This document shows, in pieces, positions 1 through 5,980 of a stretch of 7,378 bases of DNA. The DNA comes from an uncultured Ruaniaceae bacterium (GTDB lineage: Bacteria; Actinomycetota; Actinomycetes; Actinomycetales; Beutenbergiaceae). Where the stretch lies: positions 1 through 7,378 of the forward strand of contig CAMXUZ010000089.1 of the NCBI GenBank assembly GCA_947251855.1. The letters run 5' to 3'. A model generated the notes under the pieces. It ran no database searches and was not told where the DNA came from. It saw nothing but the letters and a program-made list of their open reading frames with translations. The position numbers and the translations under genes were made by a program. Position 1 is the stretch's first letter, and the number at the start of each line of letters is the position of its first letter.

Positions 1-1281
1 TGTTCAACATCCGGTGACTCCCCGGATTCCGCGGATGCCGTGGAGCCCGCGGGAGGCGACGGTTCGGATTCCGATCCCGTCACGTTGACGGTCACGACGT
101 TCGGCAGCATGGGTCTGGATGATCTCTACGCCGAGTACGAAGCCGCCAACCCCCACGTCACGATCGAGGCGACCAATATCGATACTGGGGGTAACGCCCT
201 CACCGATTGGCAGACCAAACAGGCGGCCGGCTCGGGCTTGCCCGATGTCCAAGCCGTCGAAGAAGGATGGCTATCGAGCGTGATGACGGTCGCCGACTCC
301 TTCGCAGACCTGCGCGAGTACGGCGCAGACGAGATCTCGGACCGATGGGTGCCCTGGAAGGTGGATCAAGCAACCGACGCAGAAGGCCGGATCATCGGCT
401 ACGGCACCGACATCGGGCCCCAGGGCCTGTGCTTCAACGGCGAGCTACTCGAGGAGGCGGGCATGCCCTCCGATCGGGAAGGCTTTGCCGAACTTCTCGG
501 CGGGGAGGACGCAACCTGGGAGAAATTCTTCGAGGCCGGACGCCAGTATCACGAAGCCTCCGGGAAATCCTGGTACGACCAATCGGGCTTCGTGTGGAAC
601 TCGATGGTCAACCAGCTCGAGGAGGGCTACTACACCGCGGACGGCGAACTCAACATCGAAGGAAACGAGGAGCTGCGCCAACGCTGGGACCTTCTCGCCC
701 AGGCAGCTGCTGATGGCCTGTCAGACAACCAGACCCAGTGGGACTGGGGCGGCGGAAAGGCGTTCGTCGACGGCTCCTTCGCCGTAGCGGTGTGCCCAGG
801 ATGGATGCTCGGGGTCATCAAGGGGCAGATCGAGGCTGGCGGCGGGGACGCGAGCACCGGGTGGGACTTCGCCGATGTCTTCCCCGGCGGACCTGCGAAC
901 TGGGGTGGCACGTTCTTGACCGTGCCCGCCACCTCTGAACACCCCGAGGAAGCAGCCAAGCTCGCCGAATGGCTCACCGCCGCGGACCAACAAGTAGCCG
1001 CGTTCCAAGCTGCAGGTACATTCCCGAGCGTCGTCGAGGCGCAGGGCGATCCAGGGGTGACCGGCTCGAGCGATCTCACGGCGATATTCAACGACGCACC
1101 GGTGGGTGAGATCCTCGCCAAGCGTTCCGAAGGGATCCACGCCCAATTCAAGGGACCGGATGACTCCGTGATCCAGGAGCAGGTCTTTGGCGCGGCCGTC
1201 CAGGAGATCGATGCCGGCAATGCCGACGCCGAAACCTCTTGGAACGACGCCGTGCAACTGCTCGGCACCGTCGTCGACTGA
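1..1281 (+). CDS. ABC transporter extracellular solute-binding lipoprotein (CUT1 sugar type, CebE-like), 5' partial
   Basis: This is the substrate-binding subunit of a carbohydrate ABC importer, anchored outside the membrane, which captures sugar and delivers it to the two permeases that follow. The frame is open from base 1 to the TGA at 1279-1281 and gives 426 visible residues. The first codon, TGT, encodes Cys and is followed by a Ser/Asp/Gly-rich linker. That is how a mature lipoprotein looks immediately after the lipobox cysteine, so probably only the signal peptide is missing. The fold then begins with a beta strand (VTLTVTTFGS). Other family features are a GIGPQ-like segment (GYGTDIGPQG), Trp-rich stretches typical of sugar sites (QTQWDWGGG, CPGWMLG, ANWGGTF) and a late HPEEAAKLAEWL helix. 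The GTG at 40 is internal to the linker and not a credible start. The family assignment is firm. The beta-glucoside ligand is inferred from the downstream GH1 gene and the cebEFG-bglC-like order. Confidence 0.9.
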   Translation, partial: CSTSGDSPDSADAVEPAGGDGSDSDPVTLTVTTFGSMGLDDLYAEYEAANPHVTIEATNIDTGGNALTDWQTKQAAGSGLPDVQAVEEGWLSSVMTVADSFADLREYGADEISDRWVPWKVDQATDAEGRIIGYGTDIGPQGLCFNGELLEEAGMPSDREGFAELLGGEDATWEKFFEAGRQYHEASGKSWYDQSGFVWNSMVNQLEEGYYTADGELNIEGNEELRQRWDLLAQAAADGLSDNQTQWDWGGGKAFVDGSFAVAVCPGWMLGVIKGQIEAGGGDASTGWDFADVFPGGPANWGGTFLTVPATSEHPEEAAKLAEWLTAADQQVAAFQAAGTFPSVVEAQGDPGVTGSSDLTAIFNDAPVGEILAKRSEGIHAQFKGPDDSVIQEQVFGAAVQEIDAGNADAETSWNDAVQLLGTVVD

Positions 1282-1305
1282 CCCTCGCACGGTTCGACCG
1301 ACCAC

Positions 1306-1340
1306 GGCGCGGGCCGGAGTCACCGGCTCTGGCCCGCGCC
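1306..1340 (+). promoter_or_regulatory. Intercistronic 16-bp stem-loop between the binding-protein and permease genes
   Basis: Bases 1306-1315 (GGCGCGGGCC) are perfectly complementary to 1331-1340 (GGCCCGCGCC). The helix continues inward for six more pairs, two of them G-U (1316/1330 and 1320/1326), closing on the triloop ACC at 1322-1324. It starts 24 nt after the binding-protein stop codon and ends 23 nt before the permease ATG. No T-run follows, so it is not a canonical intrinsic terminator. In binding-protein transporter operons such hairpins typically protect the upstream mRNA from 3' exonucleases or cause partial termination, raising binding protein over permeases. That role is inferred here. 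The structure itself is read directly from the sequence. Confidence 0.8.
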
Positions 1341-1363
1341 CCCATTCAACGCAAGGATCAACC

Positions 1364-2407
1364 ATGTCTACGACGACCGATCCCGCTCGCGTCATCGCCG
1401 AGGGCCCGGATCGGGGAGATAAGCACGACCGCGCGCCGCTGCCGTTTCGGCAGCGGATGGGCCGCGCCGAGTCTCGCTACTCCCCATACGTCTACATCGC
1501 ACCGTTTTTCATCCTCTTCGCCATCGTGGGACTCTTTCCCCTCGCCTATACCTTCGTCGTCGCCCTCAACGATTGGAACTTACTCACCGGCCCGGGCGAG
1601 TGGGTCGGACTCGCGAACTTCACGCGGGAGTTGACCGATCCGCTGTTCTGGAACTCGATCGTCAACACCTTCTCGATATTCCTCCTCTCAGCAATCCCAC
1701 AGCTCATCGCGGCCACCGCGATCGCCGCTATTCTCGATCAGAACCTGCGCGCAAAAACGTTCTGGCGCCTATCCGTCATCATCCCGTACGTTGTCACGCC
1801 CGTCGCAGTGACCCTGATCTTCTCCAACATGTTCGGAGAGCGCTACGGCTTGATCAACAACATCCTCACCCAGATCGGGATGGATCCGGTGATGTGGAAG
1901 AGCAGCGTCCTGCCGAGCCACCTCGCGATCGCGACGATGGTGAACTGGCGCTGGACGGGATACAACGCGCTCATCCTCCTCGCGGCCATGCAAGCCGTGC
2001 CCCGGGACCTTTACGAGTCCGCCGCGATCGACGGGGCGGGGGCGATCCGCCGATTCTTTTCCATCACCCTCCCCAGCATCCGCCCGACGATGATCTTCGT
2101 GATCATCACCGCCACGATCGGCGGTCTGCAGATCTTCACTGAACCCAAGCTCTTCGACGCCGCTAGTTCCATCCCGGGCGGGCCCGGCAGGGAGTACCAG
2201 ACCACCGTGCTCTACCTGTGGGATCTCGCGTTCAACCGGCAGCAGTTCGGCCGGGCCGCGGCGGTCGCCTGGATGCTGTTCCTCCTCATCGTCGCGATCG
2301 GTCTGATCAACTTCCAACTCTCGCGCAGGATCGCGACCGCGGACGCGCGCCCGAAGCGGCAGCGAATGGGAATAAGGAAATCACGGCGAAGAAAGGAGGG
2401 GGCATGA
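1364..2407 (+). CDS. Sugar ABC transporter permease, MsmF/CebF-like (permease 1)
   Basis: This is an inner-membrane channel subunit of a CUT1 sugar importer, 347 aa, pairing with permease 2. The start is the ATG at 1364, preceded by AAGGA (1353-1357) at 6-nt spacing. The frame runs further upstream, but that would overlap the binding-protein gene. A hydrophilic N-terminus of about 40 residues leads into six likely membrane segments near residues 42-68, 100-124, 136-156, 186-208, 242-260 and 297-319. The EAA loop that docks on the ATPase is at residues 218-241 (ESAAIDGAG, then the ITLPSIRP end). The C-terminal tail after about residue 329 is strongly basic (KRQR, RKSRRRK), fitting a cytosolic end. 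The gene overlaps the next by 4 nt (ATGA). Leu73 uses the rare TTA codon at 1580-1582. Permease identity is very secure; substrate is inferred from context. Confidence 0.93.
   Translation: MSTTTDPARVIAEGPDRGDKHDRAPLPFRQRMGRAESRYSPYVYIAPFFILFAIVGLFPLAYTFVVALNDWNLLTGPGEWVGLANFTRELTDPLFWNSIVNTFSIFLLSAIPQLIAATAIAAILDQNLRAKTFWRLSVIIPYVVTPVAVTLIFSNMFGERYGLINNILTQIGMDPVMWKSSVLPSHLAIATMVNWRWTGYNALILLAAMQAVPRDLYESAAIDGAGAIRRFFSITLPSIRPTMIFVIITATIGGLQIFTEPKLFDAASSIPGGPGREYQTTVLYLWDLAFNRQQFGRAAAVAWMLFLLIVAIGLINFQLSRRIATADARPKRQRMGIRKSRRRKEGA
2392..2407 (+). promoter_or_regulatory. Strong SD and ATGA start/stop overlap coupling permease 1 to permease 2
   Basis: A full purine-rich Shine-Dalgarno site (AAAGGAGG, 2392-2399) lies inside the last codons of permease 1. 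It is 4 nt from the ATG at 2404, whose ATG overlaps the permease 1 stop TGA (2405-2407). This fixes the permease 2 start and suggests translational coupling, which would help the two permeases be made in equal amounts. Confidence 0.85.
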
Positions 2408-3282
2408 GCACCTCGACGTCCGCGCGGCGCATTACACAGAAACGACCCAAGCTCGGGGCCGCCGGGCCGAATTCCCGGCCGAGGTGGATCGTGTATGCGC
2501 TCCTGGCCGCGCTGTTCATCGGCAGCACCTATCCGCTGTACTGGTCCGTCGTCATGGGCAGCTCCGACAAGTCGGCGCTGACGGACCTGTTTCCACCGTT
2601 GCTTCCCGGCAGCCAGTTCTGGGCCAATGTCGCCGAAGTCTTCAACACCGTCCCGTTCTGGAAGGCGCTTGGAAACTCCCTGATCGTCTCCGGGGTGATC
2701 ACGACCTCAGTGGTGATGTTCTCCACCCTCGCGGGATACGCCTTCGCGAAACTCCGCTTCCGAGGCCGAGAAGGCTTAATGGTCTTCGTCATCGCCACTC
2801 TGGCCATACCCACCCAGCTCGGCATCATCCCGCTGTTCATGCTCATGAAGGAGTTCGGCTGGACCGGTTCTTTGGGGGCGGTCATCATCCCCACCCTCGT
2901 CACTGCGTTCGGGGTGTTCTTCATGCGCCAATACCTCGTCGACGTCATCCCCGACGAGCTCCTAGAGGCCGCGCGAGTGGACGGCGCCAGCACGTTCCGC
3001 ACCTTCCTCACCGTCGGACTTCCCGCGGCCCGCCCGGCAATGGCCATCCTCGGGCTGTTCACCTTCATGACAGCCTGGACCGACTATCTGTGGCCGCTGC
3101 TCGTCGTGCCGCAGAACCCGACCTTGCAAGTGGCGCTGAGCCAACTGCAGTCGGCCAAGTACGTCGACTATTCCATCGTCCTGGCGGGAGCAGTCCTCGC
3201 GACGCTGCCCCTGCTGCTCGTCTTCGTCGTCGCGGGAAAGCAACTCGTTTCCGGAATCATGGCAGGAGCAGTGAAAGGCTGA
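2404..3282 (+). CDS. Sugar ABC transporter permease, MsmG/CebG-like (permease 2)
   Basis: This is the second channel subunit of the CUT1 importer, 292 aa, the usual length of the MalG/MsmG branch. After a short basic N-terminus (RRITQKRPK), six membrane segments are visible near residues 28-51, 91-116, 125-148, 156-175, 212-235 and 256-277. The EAA loop is at residues 188-211 (EAARVDGAS, then the VGLPAARP end), and the protein ends in the VSGIMAGAVKG tail typical of this branch. The start is set by the ATGA overlap and the strong SD at 2392-2399. Frames further upstream are internal to permease 1. The stop overlaps the glucosidase start by one base. Leu125 is encoded by a rare TTA (2776-2778). 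The family is clear. The natural sugar is inferred from the adjacent GH1 gene. Confidence 0.93.
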   Translation: MSTSTSARRITQKRPKLGAAGPNSRPRWIVYALLAALFIGSTYPLYWSVVMGSSDKSALTDLFPPLLPGSQFWANVAEVFNTVPFWKALGNSLIVSGVITTSVVMFSTLAGYAFAKLRFRGREGLMVFVIATLAIPTQLGIIPLFMLMKEFGWTGSLGAVIIPTLVTAFGVFFMRQYLVDVIPDELLEAARVDGASTFRTFLTVGLPAARPAMAILGLFTFMTAWTDYLWPLLVVPQNPTLQVALSQLQSAKYVDYSIVLAGAVLATLPLLLVFVVAGKQLVSGIMAGAVKG

Positions 3283-4688
3283 TGGCACGAGGAGAACTGG
3301 CAGATCGTTTCCCGAAGGGATTCCTGTGGGGGGCAGCGACAGCCGCGGCCCAGATCGAAGGCGCCGCCCACGAGGGAGGCAAGGAGGATTCCATCTGGGA
3401 CGTGTACGCCCGCGAGCGGCTCGCGGTGGCGAGTGGGGATACTCCCGAGGTCGCCGTTGACCACTACCACCGGATGCCGACCGATGTCGCCCTGATGAAA
3501 AGCCTGGGCCTGCAGTCCTACCGGTTTTCCACCAGTTGGGCGCGGGTGAAACCGGGCGACCGGTACGTCAACGAGGAGGGGCTGGACTTCTACAGCCGCC
3601 TCGTCGACGAGCTGCTCGAGGCGGACATTCTTCCCTGGCTCACCCTCTACCACTGGGACCTGCCCCAAGCGCGGCAGGAACGCGGCGGGTGGACCAACCG
3701 CGATACCGCTCATCGGTTCGCCGATTATGCCGAAGCGGTATACGCGCGGCTCGGGGACCGGGTGCGGCACTGGACCACCTTCAACGAACCCCTGTGCAGC
3801 TCCCTCATCGGCCACGTCGGCGGGGAGCACGCCCCGGGCTGGACGGACCCGGATGCCGGGCTCGCGGCGCTGCACCACCAACACCTCGCGCATGGCCTCG
3901 CCGCCTCACGACTACGTGCGATCGGTGAGGATCTGCACATCGGCATCACCCTCAATCTCACCAACGCCGTCGCGAACGACCCGAGCGACCCAGCCGACCT
4001 CGATGCCGCCCGCCGCCTTGACGGGCTCTGGAACCGGATGTTCCTCGAGCCCATTCTCCAAGGCACCTACCCCAGCGACGTGCTCGCCGACCTGCACGAA
4101 TACGACTTCGAGCAGTACGTGCGCCCCGGAGATCTCCAGGCAATCTGCCAGCCCCTCGACTTCCTCGGCGTCAACCACTATCACGACGATAACTTCAGCG
4201 CCCACCCACTGCCGGCTGATCACCCCGCCCCGCTGGTGCCTACCGAGAAGGAGGGCCGGTCGTGGTTCGTCGGCTCCGAATTCGTCACGAGCCCCTCCCG
4301 CGGCCTGCCGACGACCGCGATGGGGTGGGAGGTCAACCCCGAGGGTCTGCGGCACCTGCTGGTGCGCCTCGGGGAGGAGTACCCGAACCTGCCACCGCTA
4401 TATGTGACGGAGAACGGTGCCGCCTACGACGACGTAGTTTCCGGCGGGCGGGTGGACGACCACGAGCGGTGGGCCTACTTCGAAACCCATATCAGCGCCG
4501 TCGCCGACGCGATCGCGGAAGGCGCCGACGTGCGCGGCTACTTCGCATGGTCGCTGTTGGACAACTTCGAGTGGGCGTGGGGCTACGGGAAACGGTTCGG
4601 AATCGTGCACGTCGACTACCAGACCCAGGAGCGGACCGCCAAGCTCAGCGCCCACAACTTCTCGAAGCTCATTCGCGCCGGGCGCTGA
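3282..4688 (+). CDS. GH1 beta-glucosidase, intracellular
   Basis: This 468-aa retaining glycosidase, a normal GH1 length, hydrolyses terminal beta-D-glucosyl residues of imported sugars such as cellobiose. The start is the ATG in the TGATG overlap with permease 2, followed by the usual GH1 opening FPKGFLWGAAT. Catalytic residues are visible: acid/base Glu169 in TFNEP and nucleophile Glu377 in YVTENG. Glycone-site residues are Gln24, His124-Trp125, Asn168, Asn298, Tyr300, Trp423, Glu430 and Trp431 (DNFEWAWGY). Glu430 sits where 6-phospho-beta-glucosidases usually carry Ser, so the substrate is probably unphosphorylated, in keeping with ABC rather than PTS uptake. There is no signal peptide, so it acts in the cytosol. 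One oddity is that residue 23, just before QIEG, is Ala where GH1 enzymes usually have Tyr or Phe. The aglycone (cellobiose, longer cello-oligomers or another beta-glucoside) cannot be decided from the sequence. Confidence 0.96.
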   Translation: MARGELADRFPKGFLWGAATAAAQIEGAAHEGGKEDSIWDVYARERLAVASGDTPEVAVDHYHRMPTDVALMKSLGLQSYRFSTSWARVKPGDRYVNEEGLDFYSRLVDELLEADILPWLTLYHWDLPQARQERGGWTNRDTAHRFADYAEAVYARLGDRVRHWTTFNEPLCSSLIGHVGGEHAPGWTDPDAGLAALHHQHLAHGLAASRLRAIGEDLHIGITLNLTNAVANDPSDPADLDAARRLDGLWNRMFLEPILQGTYPSDVLADLHEYDFEQYVRPGDLQAICQPLDFLGVNHYHDDNFSAHPLPADHPAPLVPTEKEGRSWFVGSEFVTSPSRGLPTTAMGWEVNPEGLRHLLVRLGEEYPNLPPLYVTENGAAYDDVVSGGRVDDHERWAYFETHISAVADAIAEGADVRGYFAWSLLDNFEWAWGYGKRFGIVHVDYQTQERTAKLSAHNFSKLIRAGR

Positions 4689-4710
4689 GGAGGCGAGTAC
4701 CGGCGTTTCC

Positions 4711-4732
4711 ACCGCGGCCTCGCGGGCGCGGT
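4711..4732 (+). terminator. Possible operon-end hairpin(s) after the glucosidase gene
   Basis: ACCGCG (4711-4716) pairs perfectly with CGCGGT (4727-4732) across a 10-nt loop. A competing hairpin pairs CCGCG (4712-4716) with CGCGG (4721-4725) across a 4-nt loop. It begins 22 nt after the beta-glucosidase stop codon. No T-tract follows, and the stems are only 5-6 bp, so this is a weak candidate. Read-through into lacI is possible. Confidence 0.3.
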
Positions 4733-4734
4733 AG

Positions 4735-4740
4735 TAGTGT
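4735..4740 (+). promoter_or_regulatory. Candidate -10 element of the lacI-family gene
   Basis: TAGTGT fits the actinobacterial housekeeping-sigma -10 pattern TANNNT. Transcription would begin near 4747, leaving a leader of about 70 nt before the ATG at 4818. No convincing -35 hexamer sits 16-18 nt upstream; that stretch is GC-rich and overlaps the hairpin at 4711-4732. This is a candidate only. Confidence 0.3.
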
Positions 4741-4748
4741 CAGGGGCA

Positions 4749-4768
4749 GCAAACCGCGTGCGTTTCGC
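4749..4768 (+). promoter_or_regulatory. Candidate LacI-family operator (imperfect 20-bp palindrome)
   Basis: The 20-bp element reads GCnAAnCGCn/nGCGnTTnGC, with 7 of 10 base pairs symmetrical about the 4758/4759 centre. GC-rich palindromes with AA/TT arms are typical of LacI-family binding sites. It lies just downstream of the candidate -10 at 4735-4740 and upstream of the regulator gene, where autorepression would act. The spacing between the AA and TT arms is wider than in classic PurR/LacI operators, and no second copy can be compared because the upstream promoter of the sugar operon is outside the window. Confidence 0.3.
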
Positions 4769-4803
4769 AGCGTTGTTCTTCGGATGATTTTCTTCGGGTG
4801 AGT

Positions 4804-4820
4804 GAGGAGGTGTGGCGATG
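4804..4820 (+). promoter_or_regulatory. Shine-Dalgarno site deciding the lacI start
   Basis: GAGGAGG (4804-4810) is 7 nt upstream of the ATG at 4818, ideal spacing. It is only 1 nt from the in-frame GTG at 4812. The ATG is therefore the better start, removing two residues from the longest reading frame. Confidence 0.8.
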
Positions 4821-5825
4821 ACGCGAGCGAAGGCTCCTACCTTAGAGATGGTGGCAGCTCACGCTGGGGTTTCTCGGGCGACGGTCTCTCGGGTCGTCAA
4901 CGGCACTCCCACGGTCAACCCGAAGGTGGCCGAGGCGGTGCGCGCCTCGATCGAAACGTTGAACTACGTACCGAATCGTGCCGCCCGCTCGCTCGCCAGC
5001 CACCGGAGCCAGGCCATCGCCGTCGTCGTCCCGGAGTCGGCTGCGAAGCTCTTCGCTGACCCGTTCTTCGCATCGGTCATCCAGGGCGTGGTTCTGGAAC
5101 TCGCGCCCACGGACTACACGATCAACATGATCATCGAATCCGAATCGCAAGCCGCGAAGACCCGGAGATACCTGCTGGGGGGAAACGTCGATGGGGCATT
5201 GGTGGTTTCCCATCACACCGGTGACCACTCGTGGGCAGCGTTGAGCGGCACCCTCCCGGTGGTCTTCGGCGGCCGGCCCCTGGGCGAGGGCGCCGGGGAG
5301 TCGTATTACGTCGACGTCGATAATGCTCACGGCGCGCGCGTGGCCGTTCGACACCTCATCGACACCGGGCGGCGCCGGATCGCGACGATCGCGGGGCCTC
5401 AGGACATGCCCCCAGGAGTGGACCGGCTCACCGGCTGGCGCGAGGCGCTAGCGGACGCAGGCATGGAACCGGGGCCGGTCGAATACGGAGACTTCACCGC
5501 CGATTCGGGCACCGCCGCGATGGCGAGACTTCTCAGGCGGGACGCGGAGATCGACGGGGTCTTCGTGGCTAACGACCAGATGGCGGTCGGGGCGTACGCG
5601 GCGCTGGCAGCGGCGGGGAAGAACGTGCCCGCCGATATCGCTGTGGTAGGTTTCGACGATTCCTATTTCAGTGTCTCGACCGACCCGGCCCTGACGACCA
5701 TCCGCCAGCCGATGGTCGAGATGGGGGCAGAAATGGCCCGGGTGCTCGCGCGCCTGATCGAAGGCGCGCAGGCAGCGCAGGTGACGATGTTGGAAACAGA
5801 ACTCGTCGTACGCGCGAGCACCTGA
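4818..5825 (+). CDS. LacI-family transcriptional regulator (probable CebR/BglR-like repressor of the sugar operon)
   Basis: This 335-aa DNA-binding regulator has the normal length for LacI/GalR proteins. The N-terminal helix-turn-helix covers residues 8-29 (TLEMVAAHAGVSRATVSRVVNG). The hinge helix is at 50-60 (YVPNRAARSLA), with the minor-groove leucine equivalent at Leu59. The effector-binding, periplasmic-binding-protein-like domain starts near Ile67 and contains VANDQMA (250-256) and VVGFDD (276-281). It follows the glucosidase on the same strand after a 129-nt gap that holds a possible promoter and operator. By position and family, it most simply represses the upstream transport/glucosidase operon until the imported sugar or a product binds. 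The target operator near the operon promoter would lie outside the window. Leu9, inside the HTH, is a rare TTA codon (4842-4844). The family is certain; the target and inducer are inferred. Confidence 0.95.
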   Translation: MTRAKAPTLEMVAAHAGVSRATVSRVVNGTPTVNPKVAEAVRASIETLNYVPNRAARSLASHRSQAIAVVVPESAAKLFADPFFASVIQGVVLELAPTDYTINMIIESESQAAKTRRYLLGGNVDGALVVSHHTGDHSWAALSGTLPVVFGGRPLGEGAGESYYVDVDNAHGARVAVRHLIDTGRRRIATIAGPQDMPPGVDRLTGWREALADAGMEPGPVEYGDFTADSGTAAMARLLRRDAEIDGVFVANDQMAVGAYAALAAAGKNVPADIAVVGFDDSYFSVSTDPALTTIRQPMVEMGAEMARVLARLIEGAQAAQVTMLETELVVRAST

Positions 5826-5829
5826 GCGG

Positions 5830-5868
5830 CTCCCCACGGCGGCGCTAGCGTACCGCCGGTGAGGGGAG
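5830..5868 (+). terminator. Strong hairpin at the end of the lacI-family gene, probable terminator
   Basis: CTCCCC (5830-5835) pairs with GGGGAG (5863-5868), and inside it CGGCGG (5837-5842) pairs with CCGCCG (5853-5858). The two helices are separated by a small asymmetric bulge (A against GTGA). The loop contains the 8-bp palindrome CGCTAGCG (5843-5850). It starts five bases after the stop codon. No U-tract follows, which is common for terminator hairpins in high-GC actinobacteria, so termination is likely but unproven. Confidence 0.6.
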
Positions 5869-5885
5869 ATGCCTAGGGGGTAGTA

Positions 5886-5910
5886 GGAACGTACCCGCGG
5901 GAGTAACGTC
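5886..5910 (+). promoter_or_regulatory. Candidate ECF-sigma-type promoter of the PepSY lipoprotein gene
   Basis: GGAAC (5886-5890) and CGTC (5907-5910) are separated by 16 nt. This matches the general GGAAC-N15-17-CGTC form recognised by many extracytoplasmic-function sigma factors. A competing reading is a housekeeping -10 TAACGT (5904-5909, TANNNT), but TAGTAG upstream is a poor -35. Transcription would begin around 5916-5920 in either case. An 8-bp palindrome, CCCGCGGG (5894-5901), lies in the spacer. Confidence 0.4.
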
Positions 5911-5924
5911 ACACCCACCTCGAA

Positions 5925-5959
5925 GGCGGCCGCCACGGCCGCCGCCCTGCCGGCTTTTT
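5925..5959 (+). promoter_or_regulatory. Leader hairpin and T5 run upstream of the PepSY gene
   Basis: GGCGGCCG (5925-5932) pairs perfectly with CGGCCGCC (5936-5943) around a 3-nt loop. A weaker alternative hairpin (GCCG 5941-5944 with CGGC 5951-5954) shares bases with it and directly abuts TTTTT (5955-5959). The T-run ends 7 nt before the SD. The arrangement resembles a small attenuator or transcript-stability element. With only a 4-bp stem next to the T-run, it is not a convincing terminator by itself. Confidence 0.4.
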
Positions 5960-5965
5960 CTCCCC

Positions 5966-5980
5966 TAAGGAGGGACGATG
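5966..5980 (+). promoter_or_regulatory. Near-perfect Shine-Dalgarno site of the PepSY gene
   Basis: TAAGGAGG (5966-5973) is almost fully complementary to the 16S rRNA 3' end and lies 4 nt from the ATG at 5978. It settles the start and predicts strong translation, in contrast to the next gene, which has no SD. Confidence 0.85.

Noticed and set aside
40..42. GTG at 40 as the start of the binding-protein gene
   Set aside because: The frame is open to base 1 and begins with a Cys that looks like the lipobox residue; starting at 40 would remove the export signal.
1187..1363. N-terminal extension of permease 1 by 59 residues
   Set aside because: It would overlap the binding-protein gene by about 95 bases and run through the hairpin. 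The ATG at 1364 has an SD at good spacing and gives a normal permease N-terminus.
630..1395. Two long minus-strand reading frames (630-1268 and 721-1395)
   Set aside because: They are antisense shadows of a clear binding-protein gene in high-GC DNA. Their translations are rich in Arg/Pro/Ser or Gly and show no recognisable domain.
2484..3281. N-terminal extension of the glucosidase frame back to 2484
   Set aside because: The extension is the out-of-frame reading of permease 2 (His/Arg/Pro-rich). The GH1 homology begins just after the ATG at 3282.
3282..4688. 6-phospho-beta-glucosidase of a PTS pathway
   Set aside because: The phosphate-binding Ser/Lys/Tyr pattern near the C-terminus is replaced by DNFEW, and the neighbours are ABC permeases, not PTS components.
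4812..4817. GTG at 4812 as the start of the LacI-family gene
   Set aside because: It is 1 nt from the SD, too close to initiate; the ATG at 4818 has 7-nt spacing.
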